A stretch of DNA of 64,000 nt from Desulfosporosinus fructosivorans (lineage in GTDB: Bacteria > Bacillota > Desulfitobacteriia > Desulfitobacteriales > Desulfitobacteriaceae), in assembly GCF_004766045.1 (NCBI RefSeq), contig NZ_SPQQ01000001.1, positions 248,001 to 312,000 on the forward strand, given 5' to 3'. This document shows, one piece after another, positions 50,401 to 61,298 of the stretch (positions are counted from its first letter, which is position 1; every line of letters begins with the position of its first letter). Under the pieces are notes generated by a model. That model ran no database searches and was not told where the DNA came from. It saw nothing but the letters and a program-made list of their open reading frames with translations. A program made the translations under genes and the position numbers.

Positions 50401-52824
50401 GTGAACAAAGAACGCGAATTACCATTACTCCCTTTACGAGGGATATTAGTTTTTCCGTATATGGTTATTCATCTGGATGTCGGTAGGGAACGTTCTATGG
50501 CTGCTATTGAGGAGGCCATGCTCGGCGATCGAATAATTCTTTTAACATCCCAGAAAGAAACAGAAATTGATTCGCCGGTTGCAGAGGATCTATACCAAAT
50601 GGGGACAGTCGCTGAAATAAAGCAACTCTTAAAACTTCCAGGAGGCACCATACGTGTCTTAGTTGAAGGGGTTTCGCGAGGACGTGTCCTTGAATTCTTG
50701 GAGGAAGAACGATATTTCAAGGTGCGTATAGAGGAACTACCTGAGGAAAAGAAAAAGCGCACGCCGGAAATAGAAACATTAATACGTGGTATGACCCACC
50801 AATTTGAGGAATATGCCAAACTTGGTAAACGTGTTCCTATCGAAACCCTGGGAACCGTTTTAGCGGTAGACGAACCAGGGCAATTGGCAGACATTGTCGC
50901 TTCACACCTGAACCTAAAAGTGCCAGATAAGCAAACGATTTTGGAAGCCATCGAAGTTGAACTCCGTGTAGAGCGCTTAACCGAACTTATAATGCGGGAA
51001 ATCGAGATCCTAGAGCTTGAGCGACGTATTGGTCAACGTGTGCGCAAGCAAATGGATAAAGCGCAAAAGGAATATTATTTGCGGGAGCAAATGAAGGCGA
51101 TTCAGAAAGAACTGGGAGATAAGGACGAGCGTCTCGTCGAGGCTGAGGAATTCCGTGAGAAATTGGCTAAGGCAAAGTGCCCCAAAGAAGTCGAGGAAAA
51201 AGCGCTCAAGGAAATTGAACGCTTAGAAAAAATGCCCCCCTCTTCAGCGGAAGGCACCGTAGTTCGCACGTATTTGGACTGGATCTTGGCACTTCCTTGG
51301 GCTAAAACATCGAAAGACAAAATCGACTTGAAAAAAGCCGAGGATATTTTGAACGAGGATCACTACGGTCTTGAGAAAATCAAAGAGCGTATTTTGGAGT
51401 TTTTAGCAATCCGCAAACTAACGCCTAAAATGAAAAGCCCAATTCTCTGCTTAGTAGGTCCGCCAGGAGTAGGCAAAACGTCCTTAGCAAAATCTATTTC
51501 TAGGGCTTTGAATCGCAAATTCGTGCGCATGTCCTTAGGTGGATTGCGTGACGAGGCTGAGATTAGAGGACATCGCCGTACCTATATTGGAGCTTTACCC
51601 GGACGGATCATTCAGGGCGTCCGGACAGCAGGGACCCGTAATTCTGTGTTCCTCTTAGATGAAATTGATAAGATGACTTCAGATTTCCGTGGGGACCCGG
51701 CCTCAGCTCTCTTAGAGGTTCTTGATCCAGAGCAAAACAGTACCTTCACAGATCATTACCTAGAACTACCTTTTGATCTATCCCAAACGCTTTTTGTGCT
51801 CACGGCGAATACATTGCACTCAATTCCCCGTCCGCTCTTAGATCGGATGGAGGTTATTACTCTTAGTGGGTATACAGAAGATGAAAAAGTGAATATTGCT
51901 ATGCGTTATCTCATACCTAAACAGATGGAAGCACATGGACTTACCAAGGATGTCTTATCCCTTGATGAGGAAGTATTGCTCAAGCTGGTTCAAGGGTATA
52001 CTCGGGAGTCTGGAGTACGGTCTCTGGAGAGGCAGGTCGCTAATCTATGTCGGAAAGTCGCCATTCGTTGGGTGAAAAAAGAATGGGAACCTCATTTGCT
52101 GACCGTTGAAGATTTAGAGTCCGCGCTCGGTGCACCTCGCTACCATTTCCAAGTAGCTGCTAAGGCTCCTGAAATCGGGGCGGTCACAGGACTAGCGTTC
52201 ACCGAAGTCGGTGGGGTAGTTCTAACGGTGGAAGTAACCCCTTTGCCGGGAAAAGGGAAACTGACCTTAACTGGTCAACTCGGGGATGTCATGAAGGAAT
52301 CTGCGCAAGCAGCCTGGACGTTTGTTCGGGCACACGCTCTGGACATAGGAATCGAAGAAGACTTTTATGATCGAACGGACCTTCACATCCATGTTCCAGA
52401 AGGTGCTACTCCCAAAGACGGCCCGTCGGCAGGGGTTACGATGGCCACCGCTATGGCCTCGTCCTTGGCAAAGCGCTCTGTTCGCTCAGATCTGGCTATG
52501 ACTGGGGAAATAACCTTGCGAGGAAACGTTCTGCCCATCGGTGGGGTTAAAGAAAAAGTTTTAGCAGCTCATCGGGCAGGGATTAAAGTCGTGATCCTTC
52601 CTGAGGAAAACCGCAAGGACCTCGAAGATGTTCCAGAAAAAGTACGTAAAGTCATGGAGTTCCACTTTGTGAGCCGGATTGAAGAGGTACTGGAACTTGC
52701 ACTCCTGCCATTAGCTCATTCGGATGAAATTCCGGCAGATACAAATTTGAAGAAATCCGTCTATGAGACAAAGGGAATACCACTTACAGAAAGGCCTGAT
52801 GAAAGGCCAGTGTGGAAGTCTTAA
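50401..52824 (+). CDS. lon: ATP-dependent protease LonA
   Basis: 807 residues from GTG 50401 (RBS AGGAGGGATACTT). N-terminal substrate domain ([17 protein letters not shown]), coiled coil, AAA domain ([22 protein letters not shown]) and protease domain with catalytic Ser in [13 protein letters not shown] and Lys in [14 protein letters not shown]. Length normal. Degrades misfolded and regulatory proteins. Typical lonB-lonA-engB order. Confidence 0.96.
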   Translation: MNKERELPLLPLRGILVFPYMVIHLDVGRERSMAAIEEAMLGDRIILLTSQKETEIDSPVAEDLYQMGTVAEIKQLLKLPGGTIRVLVEGVSRGRVLEFLEEERYFKVRIEELPEEKKKRTPEIETLIRGMTHQFEEYAKLGKRVPIETLGTVLAVDEPGQLADIVASHLNLKVPDKQTILEAIEVELRVERLTELIMREIEILELERRIGQRVRKQMDKAQKEYYLREQMKAIQKELGDKDERLVEAEEFREKLAKAKCPKEVEEKALKEIERLEKMPPSSAEGTVVRTYLDWILALPWAKTSKDKIDLKKAEDILNEDHYGLEKIKERILEFLAIRKLTPKMKSPILCLVGPPGVGKTSLAKSISRALNRKFVRMSLGGLRDEAEIRGHRRTYIGALPGRIIQGVRTAGTRNSVFLLDEIDKMTSDFRGDPASALLEVLDPEQNSTFTDHYLELPFDLSQTLFVLTANTLHSIPRPLLDRMEVITLSGYTEDEKVNIAMRYLIPKQMEAHGLTKDVLSLDEEVLLKLVQGYTRESGVRSLERQVANLCRKVAIRWVKKEWEPHLLTVEDLESALGAPRYHFQVAAKAPEIGAVTGLAFTEVGGVVLTVEVTPLPGKGKLTLTGQLGDVMKESAQAAWTFVRAHALDIGIEEDFYDRTDLHIHVPEGATPKDGPSAGVTMATAMASSLAKRSVRSDLAMTGEITLRGNVLPIGGVKEKVLAAHRAGIKVVILPEENRKDLEDVPEKVRKVMEFHFVSRIEEVLELALLPLAHSDEIPADTNLKKSVYETKGIPLTERPDERPVWKS

Positions 52825-52865
52825 GTAGGTCCGTAGTGTGGGGGTAGAAGAAAGAAGGTCAAATC

Positions 52866-53455
52866 TTGATAGTCATTCGTAAGGCTGAGTACGTTGCGTC
52901 AGCGGTAAAATATGAACAGTATCCTGTCGGGGGGTTGCCAGAGATCGCGATGGCCGGACGGTCAAATGTGGGCAAGTCCTCCCTGATTAACAGTTTTCTG
53001 GGGCGGCGCAACCTAGCCAGGACGGGGAATACTCCTGGAAAAACACAAACTCTAAATTTTTATGGGGTCAATGATCAATGGTTCCTAGTGGATTTGCCAG
53101 GTTACGGCTATGCTAAAGTCGCTAAAACTGTTAATGCACAGTGGGGCCCTATGATGGAGGCTTATCTTAAAAAGCGAGAGCCGTTGCGGGCGGTGATTCA
53201 AATCGTGGATATTCGCCATGCACCGAGTGTTGAAGATATTGAAATGCAGCAGTGGCTACGCCACATGCAGGTTCCAACCATGGTTGTGGCTACGAAAGTA
53301 GACAAAATTGCTCGTGGACAGTGGCATAAGTCCTTGAATATAATTGCCAAGGCCTTCGATATTCCTGATGCTTCCCTGATACTTCCTTTTTCAGCTCAGA
53401 CAGGAGTCGGTAAAAAAGAGTTGAACGAGGCTATTGAAGAGATACTGGGACTTGG

Positions 53456-53459
<4 letters not shown>
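52866..53459 (+). CDS. engB: Ribosome biogenesis GTPase EngB (YsxC/YihA)
   Basis: 197 residues, TTG 52866. G1 GRSNVGKSS, G2/G3 region TPGKTQTLNF and DLPGYGYAK, G4 ATKVDK, G5 FSAQTG. Essential GTPase for 50S maturation, regularly adjacent to lon. Its stop codon overlaps the start of dispersed repeat copy B. Confidence 0.95.
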
Positions 53460-53749
<290 letters not shown>

Positions 53750-53750
<1 letters not shown>

Positions 53751-53790
53751 CATGTGGCAAGGGGACGTTTCATGTGGCAAGGGGACGTTT
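53750..53790 (+). repeat. Tandem GTGGCAAGGGGACGTTT units
   Basis: Two direct copies of CATGTGGCAAGGGGACGTTT-like sequence; related single copies at about 54520 (plus) and 54680-54705 (minus). Short dispersed intergenic repeat. Confidence 0.7.
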
Positions 53791-53967
53791 TGTTTGCCAT
53801 ATTGAAGAAAATAGACGTTATTCTGTCGGAAAGAAAATGCCGGGAATCCACATTAACGTTGATCACCGCTTTCCTGTGGATTTTATTCGCTGTATTTTAA
53901 TCTTGCCAAAATATCCTATTCTAGGTAAAATGGACTCAGTTACTTCGAACTCAAGGAGGGATACTGG

Positions 53968-54147
53968 ATGCATACAATCAAGCAAGAAGCTCTTGATGCT
54001 ATTTCGAGATTGCCTGATTCAGTCGATCTTGACGACATCATGTATCGGTTATTTGTATTGGACAAAATCAAGAGAGGACAGGAAGCAGTCCAAAAGGGTG
54101 AAACAATAACAACCCACGACCTTAAGGCTGAAATTGAATCATGGTGA
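53968..54147 (+). CDS. Antitoxin of a type II toxin-antitoxin pair
   Basis: 59 residues from ATG 53968 behind AAGGAGGGATACTGG. MHTIKQEALDAISRLPDSVD and DIMYRLFVLDKIKRGQEAVQ, then GETITTHDLKAEIESW: the pattern of short RelB/DUF-type antitoxins preceding RelE/ParE toxins. It overlaps the toxin start by 7 bp. No clear DNA-binding domain is visible. Confidence 0.75.
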   Translation: MHTIKQEALDAISRLPDSVDLDDIMYRLFVLDKIKRGQEAVQKGETITTHDLKAEIESW

Positions 54148-54458
54148 GATGGTCAAACCCTTCTAAACATGATTTAAAAAGTATATATGATTTTATTGCT
54201 AAGGATTCAGCCTATTATGCACAAAGCGTAGTAGCAACTATTGTTGAAAAGTCAGACAAATTAGATATATTTCCTTACATGGGAAGAATAGTACCTGAAC
54301 GAAATGAAGAAAGAATAAGAGAACTATTGATTTATTCATATCGTATAATTTACCAGATTAACTTAGATGATATCGAGATCTTGGCACTCATACATTGCAA
54401 AAAGGATTTCTCTGCTATTGAATTCTATGAGCCTCAATCAAAACCACTGGCACGCTAA
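54141..54458 (+). CDS. RelE/ParE-family toxin
   Basis: 105 residues. VRWSNPSKHDLKSIYDFIAK at the start, then FPYMGRIVPE and RELLIYSYRIIYQINLDDIE are the canonical ParE/RelE elements. Start overlaps the antitoxin stop, indicating coupled translation. Target (gyrase or mRNA) not decidable. Confidence 0.85.
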   Translation: MVRWSNPSKHDLKSIYDFIAKDSAYYAQSVVATIVEKSDKLDIFPYMGRIVPERNEERIRELLIYSYRIIYQINLDDIEILALIHCKKDFSAIEFYEPQSKPLAR

Positions 54459-54571
54459 CGAGGATAAACCGCGGAGCCACTTGGTTCTGGGACGCCATGC
54501 GAAAGTAGATAGTGGCAAGGGGCCGTTTGTCTGCCATAGGGTAAGTGAATAACGTCCTTATAATTAAAGAA

Positions 54572-54614
54572 AAAGCCGAGAATCCATTTTTTCGATTAAA
54601 ATGGTCTCGGCTTT
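54572..54614 (+). terminator. Terminator after the toxin-antitoxin pair
   Basis: AAAGCCGAGA and TCTCGGCTTT outer arms, CCATTTT/AAAATGG inner arms. The rest of the gap to 54873 holds only short repeat fragments. Confidence 0.85.
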
Positions 54615-54873
54615 CTGTGTTTTAATTCGTCGGTCTTGTTTTATCAAATGCGCGGGGTGATAAAGGTATAATGAAAATATGGCAAACGAAACGTCCCCGT
54701 GCCACGTGCGTGCTTTCGTGCTTTCGTGCTACTTTCGCCTCCTGACGATCCAAGAGTGGAACTTCGCGCTTGAAAAGCGATTTTCTTTGATCTGTGAGAA
54801 GATGCAAGTGAGCGTGTGTATAACGCAAGTTCAAGCATAAATAAATCCCACTCTCGTATATTTAGAGTGACTG

Positions 54874-55923
54874 ATGAATAGTCAGGAAGTCGAAGGTGAG
54901 CGCGAGAGGAAGGGAGAGGAAAGCTTGAGAGATATAGCGATGTTGCTTGTGAGTTTAGGGGTCATATTGATTGGGGCGGAAGCGTTTACCAATGGGATTG
55001 AGTGGTTGGGGCAAAGGCTAAAGCTAGGAGCGGGAGCGGTCGGGAGTATTCTTGCAGCTGTAGGGACGGCCTTACCAGAGACAATGGTGCCTATTATAGC
55101 TATTTTTGGGCTGGGGAAGGGCACAGAAGGAGCAGATATCGGGATTGGGGCAATTCTTGGCGCGCCTTTCATGTTAGCGACACTTGCTTTTTTTATAACA
55201 GGTCTTGCGGCGCTATTGTTTCGTCGAACGAATCGCCCCCTTCGATTGGATGCGAAGGTTGTCCGAAGGGATTTGAGATTTTTCCTGATAGTTTATACTA
55301 TGGCGATTTTCGCGTCATTTTTGTCCGATAAAGATGTTAAAAACGGTGTGGCAGTGGCCCTAGTTTTAGCCTATGGGTTCTATGTGATTCAAACATTGCG
55401 TGATTGCAAGGATGGGTGTGAGTATGAAAAACTAGCACCACTTTACATAGCAAGGCAGAGCCAAAATCCGTCTTTAGTTAAAATCTTAGCTCAAATAGGG
55501 ATCGCCTTAAGCGCGATCGTAGTTGGGGCGCATGGCTTTGTGAATGCAGTGGAACCTATTGCGGTGGCGATCGGGATTCCTGTATTTGTGCTTGCGTTAA
55601 TTATTACTCCCATTGCCACAGAATTACCCGAGAAATTTAATAGCGTCCTTTGGATTCGGCGAGGTAAAGACACGTTGGCGATGGGTAACTTAAGTGGAGC
55701 AATGGTATTTCAGAGCTCTGTGATTCCGGCAATCGGAATTGCTCTTACGCCGTGGAAATTGGATACCTTAGCCTTGTCGAGTGCACTCCTTGCTTTATGT
55801 GCTGCGATGATCCCTTTCATTTCTTTGCGTCGCAAAGGGGTGATCTATCCGACAACCCTCCTCATGGGAGGAGTCTTTTACCTTCTATTTATTCTAACAA
55901 TTTCTCGTTCGTTGATCCAGTAA
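54874..55923 (+). CDS. Sodium/calcium exchanger family (CaCA) membrane protein
   Basis: 349 residues from ATG 54874, or TTG 54925 behind GGAGAGGAAAGC, which is the more likely start. About ten helices. The two alpha-repeats are visible: GAVGSILAAVGTALPETMVP (about residues 55-75) and FVLALIITPIATELPEKFN in the second half, with the ion-binding Glu in each. Function: cation/Ca2+ antiport. It converges on and overlaps the EamA gene by 35 bp. Confidence 0.85.
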   Translation: MNSQEVEGERERKGEESLRDIAMLLVSLGVILIGAEAFTNGIEWLGQRLKLGAGAVGSILAAVGTALPETMVPIIAIFGLGKGTEGADIGIGAILGAPFMLATLAFFITGLAALLFRRTNRPLRLDAKVVRRDLRFFLIVYTMAIFASFLSDKDVKNGVAVALVLAYGFYVIQTLRDCKDGCEYEKLAPLYIARQSQNPSLVKILAQIGIALSAIVVGAHGFVNAVEPIAVAIGIPVFVLALIITPIATELPEKFNSVLWIRRGKDTLAMGNLSGAMVFQSSVIPAIGIALTPWKLDTLALSSALLALCAAMIPFISLRRKGVIYPTTLLMGGVFYLLFILTISRSLIQ

Positions 55924-56776
55924 ACTCCGCTACAAGCATGCCTACTAAAACCAGTCCAGCGCCTAATAGTCCTTTAGGTGATAAAATTTCACCGACAAAC
56001 AAAAAGGCAGAGAGCGCAGCAAACACTGGTTCCATAGAAAAGATGAGTGCGGTATGAGTTGGGGTGGTGAATTGCTGCATTTTGGTTTGGACAAAGAAGG
56101 CAAGTGAGGTTGCAGGAATTGCGGTGACCAATAGGGCAACCCAGACATTGGTGCTAAAGTGCATCACAGGTTGAGGTAAAAACAAGGATGAAATACCGCT
56201 TAAAATGCTCACGGTTAGAACTTGGGCGCTTGCTAAGACTGTGGCATTTGTCTGAGAAGCATAACGCCCGACGAAGAGAATATGTAAAGCAAAGCTTAAG
56301 GCACATACAAGAACCATGAGGTCACCTTTATTTAACTGAAATCGATCACCGAGAGAAAGGAGCGCAAGGCCTACTAGGGCGCAGAGTATGCCAAGGATTA
56401 AGCCTGGGCTTGGAAGTTTCCGTGTAGTTATGGTGAATAAAGCAGGAACAAAGACAACGGAGAGTCCTGTGATAAAACCTGCGTTGGAAGCAGTCGTATA
56501 TTGTAGACCGACTGTTTGCCAGGCGTAACCAGAGAACAGAAAACATCCCAAAGCTACCCCTTTAAGTACGCTTCCCTTAGAGATATGTTTCTTTTGGAAG
56601 TAGAGAAAAGGCAACAAACTAATGAACGCAAGGGCGAAGCGAATAGCTAGGAAGGGAAGCGGTGGAAGGTCTTCAATAGCCAATTTGACGATGACAAAGG
56701 TTGAACCCCATACAAGGGCAACCAAAAGTAATGAAAAATCAGCCCATTGGCTGCGGCTTAGTTTCAAATAAATCAC
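55889..56776 (-). CDS. EamA/DMT-family transporter
   Basis: About 292-295 residues; GTG 56776, or TTG 56767, which is better spaced from TAGGAG. Ten helices in two EamA repeats; motifs LLVALVWGSTFVIVKLAI and PLPFLAIRFALAF at the start and TPTHTALIFSMEPVFAALSA late. Substrate unknown (metabolite or drug export). Confidence 0.9.
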   Translation of the reverse strand: MIYLKLSRSQWADFSLLLVALVWGSTFVIVKLAIEDLPPLPFLAIRFALAFISLLPFLYFQKKHISKGSVLKGVALGCFLFSGYAWQTVGLQYTTASNAGFITGLSVVFVPALFTITTRKLPSPGLILGILCALVGLALLSLGDRFQLNKGDLMVLVCALSFALHILFVGRYASQTNATVLASAQVLTVSILSGISSLFLPQPVMHFSTNVWVALLVTAIPATSLAFFVQTKMQQFTTPTHTALIFSMEPVFAALSAFLFVGEILSPKGLLGAGLVLVGMLVAEFTGSTNEKLLE

Positions 56777-56823
56777 TCCTAATGTTCCAATAATTTAATA
56801 AAATTAGTAAAGAAAACTAAACG

Positions 56824-56855
56824 AAAGGCCGTTGCGTAGGATACGCACGGCCTTT
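56824..56855 (-). terminator. Terminator of the LysM/ferritin-like gene
   Basis: AAAGGCCGT/ACGGCCTTT with inner GCGTA/TACGC; on the minus strand followed by a T-rich stretch. Confidence 0.75.
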
Positions 56856-57000
56856 CTGAACTTTAACAGATTTTAGTAACAAGTTGATATCTTCTGATCT
56901 CTCGCTTAAGACATCCGACCTTCGACGCTGTAAAGTTAAAGCACTAATTACGCAGTTTCTAGTATATCGCAAGAAGTGAAAACTGAAAAGAACTAATTTA

Positions 57001-57768
57001 TTAACCTTTGCCTCCTTCATGAGGACCTGGAAGATTAGGTGGCATTTCTGGAGTCCCTGGAGTTTCCGGAGTTTCGATCGGTGTGTACATCGGAGGTGGA
57101 GAACATGGAGGTAGCGACGGGCCCGGAGCACACTCACCACAGTATTGCTGTTTCGCCTGACAGAAGAGATAGTAGTGGCGCTCTTCGTCGGCAGCGATTT
57201 CAGTAAGAATGCATTGAATTTCTGGAATCGGTATTCTTTGGGCGAGTTCAAGATATTCACGATGGGCTTTTGCCTCATCTGCAATATTAATGTCAAGAAG
57301 TACACAAAGCTCGCTGGTATAGTTGATAAAATTGGATCGCCAATCCACCCAATGGCCGCTACTCAATGAACCGTACCTGGGGTCGACACCCAGATGGCGT
57401 AGGGCGAGGGCTAATTTTTCAAGATGTTGTAGCTCGTCATAAGCTATGGGCCTGAGTAAAGCATCGAACTCTGGGCGATCCAGAAGCACGGCCTGGTAAA
57501 GGTAGGTGGTAACGGCAGTTAATTCCGAATCTTTACCTGCATAAGCGTCATAGAGCCACATGGCGTATGTAAAGTTCGGTTCGGGAATTTCCTCATCAGT
57601 AGGTTCATGGGTTGCTAGGACAGGGAGTAAAAGAACTTGACCAGCGTATATACGATCAGGATGTTTTAAATGATTTAGCTGAATGATTTGGGCCATTTCC
57701 ACTGCGTAAGCTTTAGAAATCTTATAAATTGTATCACCAGCTTGAACAATATATCGTGCGTAATCCAT
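57001..57768 (-). CDS. LysM domain fused to a ferritin-like domain, Pro-rich tail
   Basis: 255 residues behind AAGGAGGAGTCCTAA. LysM at about residues 5-50 (YIVQAGDTIYKISKAYAV; IYAGQVLLLP). A ferritin-like four-helix domain follows (about 65-205) with helix residues of a di-iron site: E in KDSELTAV, YDELQHLEK, EAKAHREY and DEERHYYLF. The tail is Cys/Pro-rich (CGECAPGPSLPPCSPPP). LysM would anchor it to peptidoglycan or spore cortex; a coat- or wall-located rubrerythrin-like protein is likely. Confidence 0.8.
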   Translation of the reverse strand: MDYARYIVQAGDTIYKISKAYAVEMAQIIQLNHLKHPDRIYAGQVLLLPVLATHEPTDEEIPEPNFTYAMWLYDAYAGKDSELTAVTTYLYQAVLLDRPEFDALLRPIAYDELQHLEKLALALRHLGVDPRYGSLSSGHWVDWRSNFINYTSELCVLLDINIADEAKAHREYLELAQRIPIPEIQCILTEIAADEERHYYLFCQAKQQYCGECAPGPSLPPCSPPPMYTPIETPETPGTPEMPPNLPGPHEGGKG

Positions 57769-57937
57769 TTAGGACTCCTCCTTACCCATGTGTCTTAGCA
57801 CACTATATTCTCAGAGAACATGACATGATAATGGATAATGTTGGATCAATAGAGGAATGTATTGGACATGTTCGACGTATTTATGGTACGAGGAGAGATG
57901 AAGAGCTCCGGCAGTAAAATTGAAGGGGGAGGAAAGA

Positions 57938-58675
57938 ATGGGTCCATTGATCTTAAGAGGAATTACCACCGCCTTGCTAGTTACGGTCTTGACCCTTTTT
58001 GCAGGAATCGTCTGGGGTATTACAGGTCTTGGAGGCTTGAGTATCTCTCGATTATTGGATATAGGGCTATTGGCTAGCTGTATTGTAGGCGGCTATCGTA
58101 CAGCGAAGGAAAGTGGCGAGTGGTTATTGGGTGGTATCGTAGGAGTGGGTTACGTTACAGTAGGGACGCTTTTACTAGCGTTATTTTTACCAATCCGAGG
58201 GTGGGGTTTCATCCAAGTCCTTGCTGAAGGTGTGATTATCGGTTTAGTGGCAGGTGCTGTTGGAGCAGGTGGGGCGAAAGGCACAGGAATGAGCGCATGG
58301 TCAGGAAAAAGGTCGCAGATTACTCCATCTTATGCAGACTATGAAACAGATGATAGATATGAAACAAATGATAGCGTCAATAGTACGTTTGATTGGGATG
58401 AAGAGGAGGTACATGAGGACTGGAAAGAGCCACCAATAACTAATTGGATCGAAAGCTCAGAGCGCGATTACAAGGGGAGACCCGGGGCAAAGGGGGCCTG
58501 CGAAAAGAGTCCGGATGTTCAGTGGCCTTGGGACAAGGAAGAAGAGAAATTAGTTGATTCGGGCCCTAGGCAGTTAGAACCTTTTGTAGGTTGGGAGCCG
58601 GACTCTGCTCGCACAGATTTAGTGGAGAGGAATAAAGCAAGTCTAAGTAAGAATATAGCGTGGTGGGAACAGTAG
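57938..58675 (+). CDS. TIGR04086-like membrane protein with charged C-terminal extension
   Basis: 245 residues from ATG 57938 (RBS GGGGGAGGAAAGA). Four hydrophobic helices (to about residue 120) with Gly-rich GIITALL-type and GGYRTAKESGEWLLGGIVG, as in TIGR04086 membrane proteins. A hydrophilic, acidic tail of about 120 residues (Trp- and Asp/Glu-rich) is added. Function unknown. Confidence 0.7.
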   Translation: MGPLILRGITTALLVTVLTLFAGIVWGITGLGGLSISRLLDIGLLASCIVGGYRTAKESGEWLLGGIVGVGYVTVGTLLLALFLPIRGWGFIQVLAEGVIIGLVAGAVGAGGAKGTGMSAWSGKRSQITPSYADYETDDRYETNDSVNSTFDWDEEEVHEDWKEPPITNWIESSERDYKGRPGAKGACEKSPDVQWPWDKEEEKLVDSGPRQLEPFVGWEPDSARTDLVERNKASLSKNIAWWEQ

Positions 58676-58900
58676 GGAACTAGGGATTGTAAGACAAGGG
58701 AAAACTCGTGTTACGCCTCGTAAATGCCAGCACGACTTTAGCAAGGTGGAGAACCGTTCATACTTGCCCATGTCTCAACTTGTACGAAACCGAAAACGAA
58801 ATAAAAGAATTTTATTAATGTGCAGGAAATGAGCGTTAAATATTGAAATATAACTAAAGATATAATCATTTCACCGTAATTATGTAAGAGGAGGAAGAAA

Positions 58901-61060
58901 ATGAAATCGAAGACTAAATTAATTTGGACCGCGTTGGTATTAACTGCGCTACTGGTTTTACCGGGATGTAGTCAAAATCAGCAGGTGATTTTTGACGCAG
59001 GGATGAAGATGCAAGATGTAAATTCTTTGCAGCAACATACTACAATGACCTTTCAATTAAGTGGGTCAGATTTTGAACCTGAAGTTCAACAACAAATTAA
59101 CACGGCTGCCATTTTTCTTAATAATGCAAAATTAGATCTCAATTCTAAAATTAGCAGTAATCAAGAAAAAACTGTTAGTAAAGCACAAGTAGATATGAGT
59201 TTGGCTTTACAGGGCATGACTATAGACGTGCCTATGTGGGTAGATTCGGATCTTACAGGGAATACACCGAAAGTTATTGAGATTCTCAGACTGCCGCAAA
59301 TTGCACAAGCGACTTTGCCTCCCCAATTTGCAAGTAAGGAATATATGGTAATGGATCCATCGGAAATGACGGATTCTGAGCTTAGTAGTATCGACATGCT
59401 TAAGCTAACAGAATTCAGCAGAAATTTCCAAGAAACAGAAATCGCCTTTTTAAATAGTTATGCTAAACGCTTCAATCCAAAAATTGATGTCGTAAGCGTT
59501 GGAAGTCAAACCGTGCAAACAAACGATGGACCCGAAACAGCAAAAATTTATAAATTAAAACTCAATGACGCACAATTTAAGGATCTTATCCGATATACCG
59601 TTAATAACTTTACACAAGATGCTGAAGCAATGGATTTTGTTAAGAAGTTTATGTATTCGATTCTTGAAATCAGTGAAGTTCCTGATAAGGCAAATGCCTT
59701 AAGTGAGTTTGACAAAGCTTTTGAAGATTTTGAGGCAAACAAGTCACAATTTTTAGCTGAATTTAATACCATCATGGATAAATTAGATGCGGTGACATTT
59801 TTAGGTGATAAGGGTATAGAATTAAAGTATGCTATTTCCAATGGTTATTGTATACAAGAAAGCGGGACCGTTAATCTGAAAGTAAATATTGCTCAGATTA
59901 ATAAATTCGTGAATACCCTAAGTGAAGAACAACAGAATACACCGGTTGAGGCAAAGGGCACGTTAGACCTGTTGATTAACTTTAAGACCGATAATTCTGG
60001 GATAAACAGTCCCCTTGAAATTACGATTCCGGAAGTGAACAGTAACAACTCATTTAATTACATGGATTTAATGAAAACTCTTACTGTCTTAGAACCGAAC
60101 GGTAAAGCACGTTTGTCAGGACAGGATCGTTTTCAGACAGCCAAAACAATCGGAGAAGACTTTAATAGTGGCAAATGTACAAGCATCATCTTAGCATCTG
60201 GCAATAACTTTCCAGATGCATTATCCTCAAGTATCCTTTCCAAGAAATTTGATGCCCCAGTTTTATTGGTAGGAGAAACAGTAGAACAGTCATTAGATGC
60301 CTTAAGTTATATTGCGGCACATTCTAATCCAGATACGAAAATATATATAATCGGTGGAACTGGAGTAATTGGCACGTCTTTGGAAACAGAACTGATCAAG
60401 GGCGGGCATGTAAATATTGAACGATTGAGCGGATATGACCGGTATGATACAGCTATGGCTGTAGTTGATAAGGCTAACGTACAGATAGGCACGCCTGTAC
60501 TAGTAGCATCTGGCGAAAACTTTCCAGATGCCTTGGCAGTATCTAGCTTCTCAGGAGCAAATCAGTACCCTACACTTCTGGTAGGACAAAACTATCTTTC
60601 AGACAAAACAAAAACTTATCTCGCGAATAGCAAGCCAACTACTGTGTATATTGTTGGTGGAGTATTTGTCGTTTCTCAGGCTGTCGAAGATCAAATTAAA
60701 GAGCTAGTACCTACAGCTGTAATTAAGCGACTTGCAGGGAATGATCGCTTTGATACGGTTGCTACCGTAATCAATGAGTTTTCGGCAAGTCCTACGACAG
60801 TATTTTTAGCAAATGGCTTTAACTTTCCAGATGCGCTCGCAGGAAGTGCACTAGCAGCAAAAACTGGCGACCCAGTTCTGCTTATTGATACCAATAGTGG
60901 AACTCTTCCTCCTGCTGTCGAGGCTTATCTCAAGAAACTCCGAGATGCAGGAATTCGTCCTATGGTCCGGGCGTTAGGTGGAACGGCCGTTGTTCCTGAT
61001 ACTCTGATTAAACAAGCTGAAAACCTTCTCGATGGGCCGACAATAATCATCGGCAAGTAG
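58901..61060 (+). CDS. Lipoprotein with three cell-wall-binding repeat 2 domains
   Basis: 719 residues behind AGAGGAGGAAG. Signal peptide with lipobox LPGC (Cys about residue 24). A long N-terminal alpha/beta region of unknown fold (about 25-390) precedes three CWB2 repeats (about 400-719) with RLSGQDRFQTAKTI, RLSGYDRYDTAMAV and RLAGNDRFDTVATV starts and IIGGTGV/IVGGVFV cores. Second CWB2 protein of the window; membrane-anchored by lipid and wall-bound by CWB2. Confidence 0.88.
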   Translation: MKSKTKLIWTALVLTALLVLPGCSQNQQVIFDAGMKMQDVNSLQQHTTMTFQLSGSDFEPEVQQQINTAAIFLNNAKLDLNSKISSNQEKTVSKAQVDMSLALQGMTIDVPMWVDSDLTGNTPKVIEILRLPQIAQATLPPQFASKEYMVMDPSEMTDSELSSIDMLKLTEFSRNFQETEIAFLNSYAKRFNPKIDVVSVGSQTVQTNDGPETAKIYKLKLNDAQFKDLIRYTVNNFTQDAEAMDFVKKFMYSILEISEVPDKANALSEFDKAFEDFEANKSQFLAEFNTIMDKLDAVTFLGDKGIELKYAISNGYCIQESGTVNLKVNIAQINKFVNTLSEEQQNTPVEAKGTLDLLINFKTDNSGINSPLEITIPEVNSNNSFNYMDLMKTLTVLEPNGKARLSGQDRFQTAKTIGEDFNSGKCTSIILASGNNFPDALSSSILSKKFDAPVLLVGETVEQSLDALSYIAAHSNPDTKIYIIGGTGVIGTSLETELIKGGHVNIERLSGYDRYDTAMAVVDKANVQIGTPVLVASGENFPDALAVSSFSGANQYPTLLVGQNYLSDKTKTYLANSKPTTVYIVGGVFVVSQAVEDQIKELVPTAVIKRLAGNDRFDTVATVINEFSASPTTVFLANGFNFPDALAGSALAAKTGDPVLLIDTNSGTLPPAVEAYLKKLRDAGIRPMVRALGGTAVVPDTLIKQAENLLDGPTIIIGK

Positions 61061-61096
61061 ACTAAGATAAGTGCACCAAATAGTGCAATATCTAAC

Positions 61097-61129
61097 AAAA
61101 CGAGTAGAGATGATATCTCTGCTCGTTTT
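61097..61129 (+). terminator. Terminator after the CWB2 lipoprotein
   Basis: AAAACGAGTAGAGAT and ATCTCTGCTCGTTTT arms with one T-G mismatch. Confidence 0.85.
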
Positions 61130-61298
61130 AGCGTAAACTCGCTTTGTGGAAAAAAATCCGGAAATGGATGGTGTTCCGCCTTGTGGACCTATATGTGAGA
61201 ACATTTTGATTAAGGCAGGAAAATAAGCTGTTTTAGAGAATAACTTGTAAAAGCCAAGAACATAATATTTGAAGAGATAAATAAGAGGAGGATGGAAA

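Noticed and set aside
56817..57305. 162-codon minus-strand open frame overlapping the LysM-ferritin gene
   Set aside because: It lies in another frame of the same strand as a clear gene, is basic and low in conserved-looking motifs, and has no RBS.
57825..57917. Short plus-strand frame MDNVGSIEECIGHVRRIYGT upstream of the TIGR04086-like gene
   Set aside because: About 30 codons, no convincing RBS, no recognisable family. It could be a gene relic, but support is too thin.
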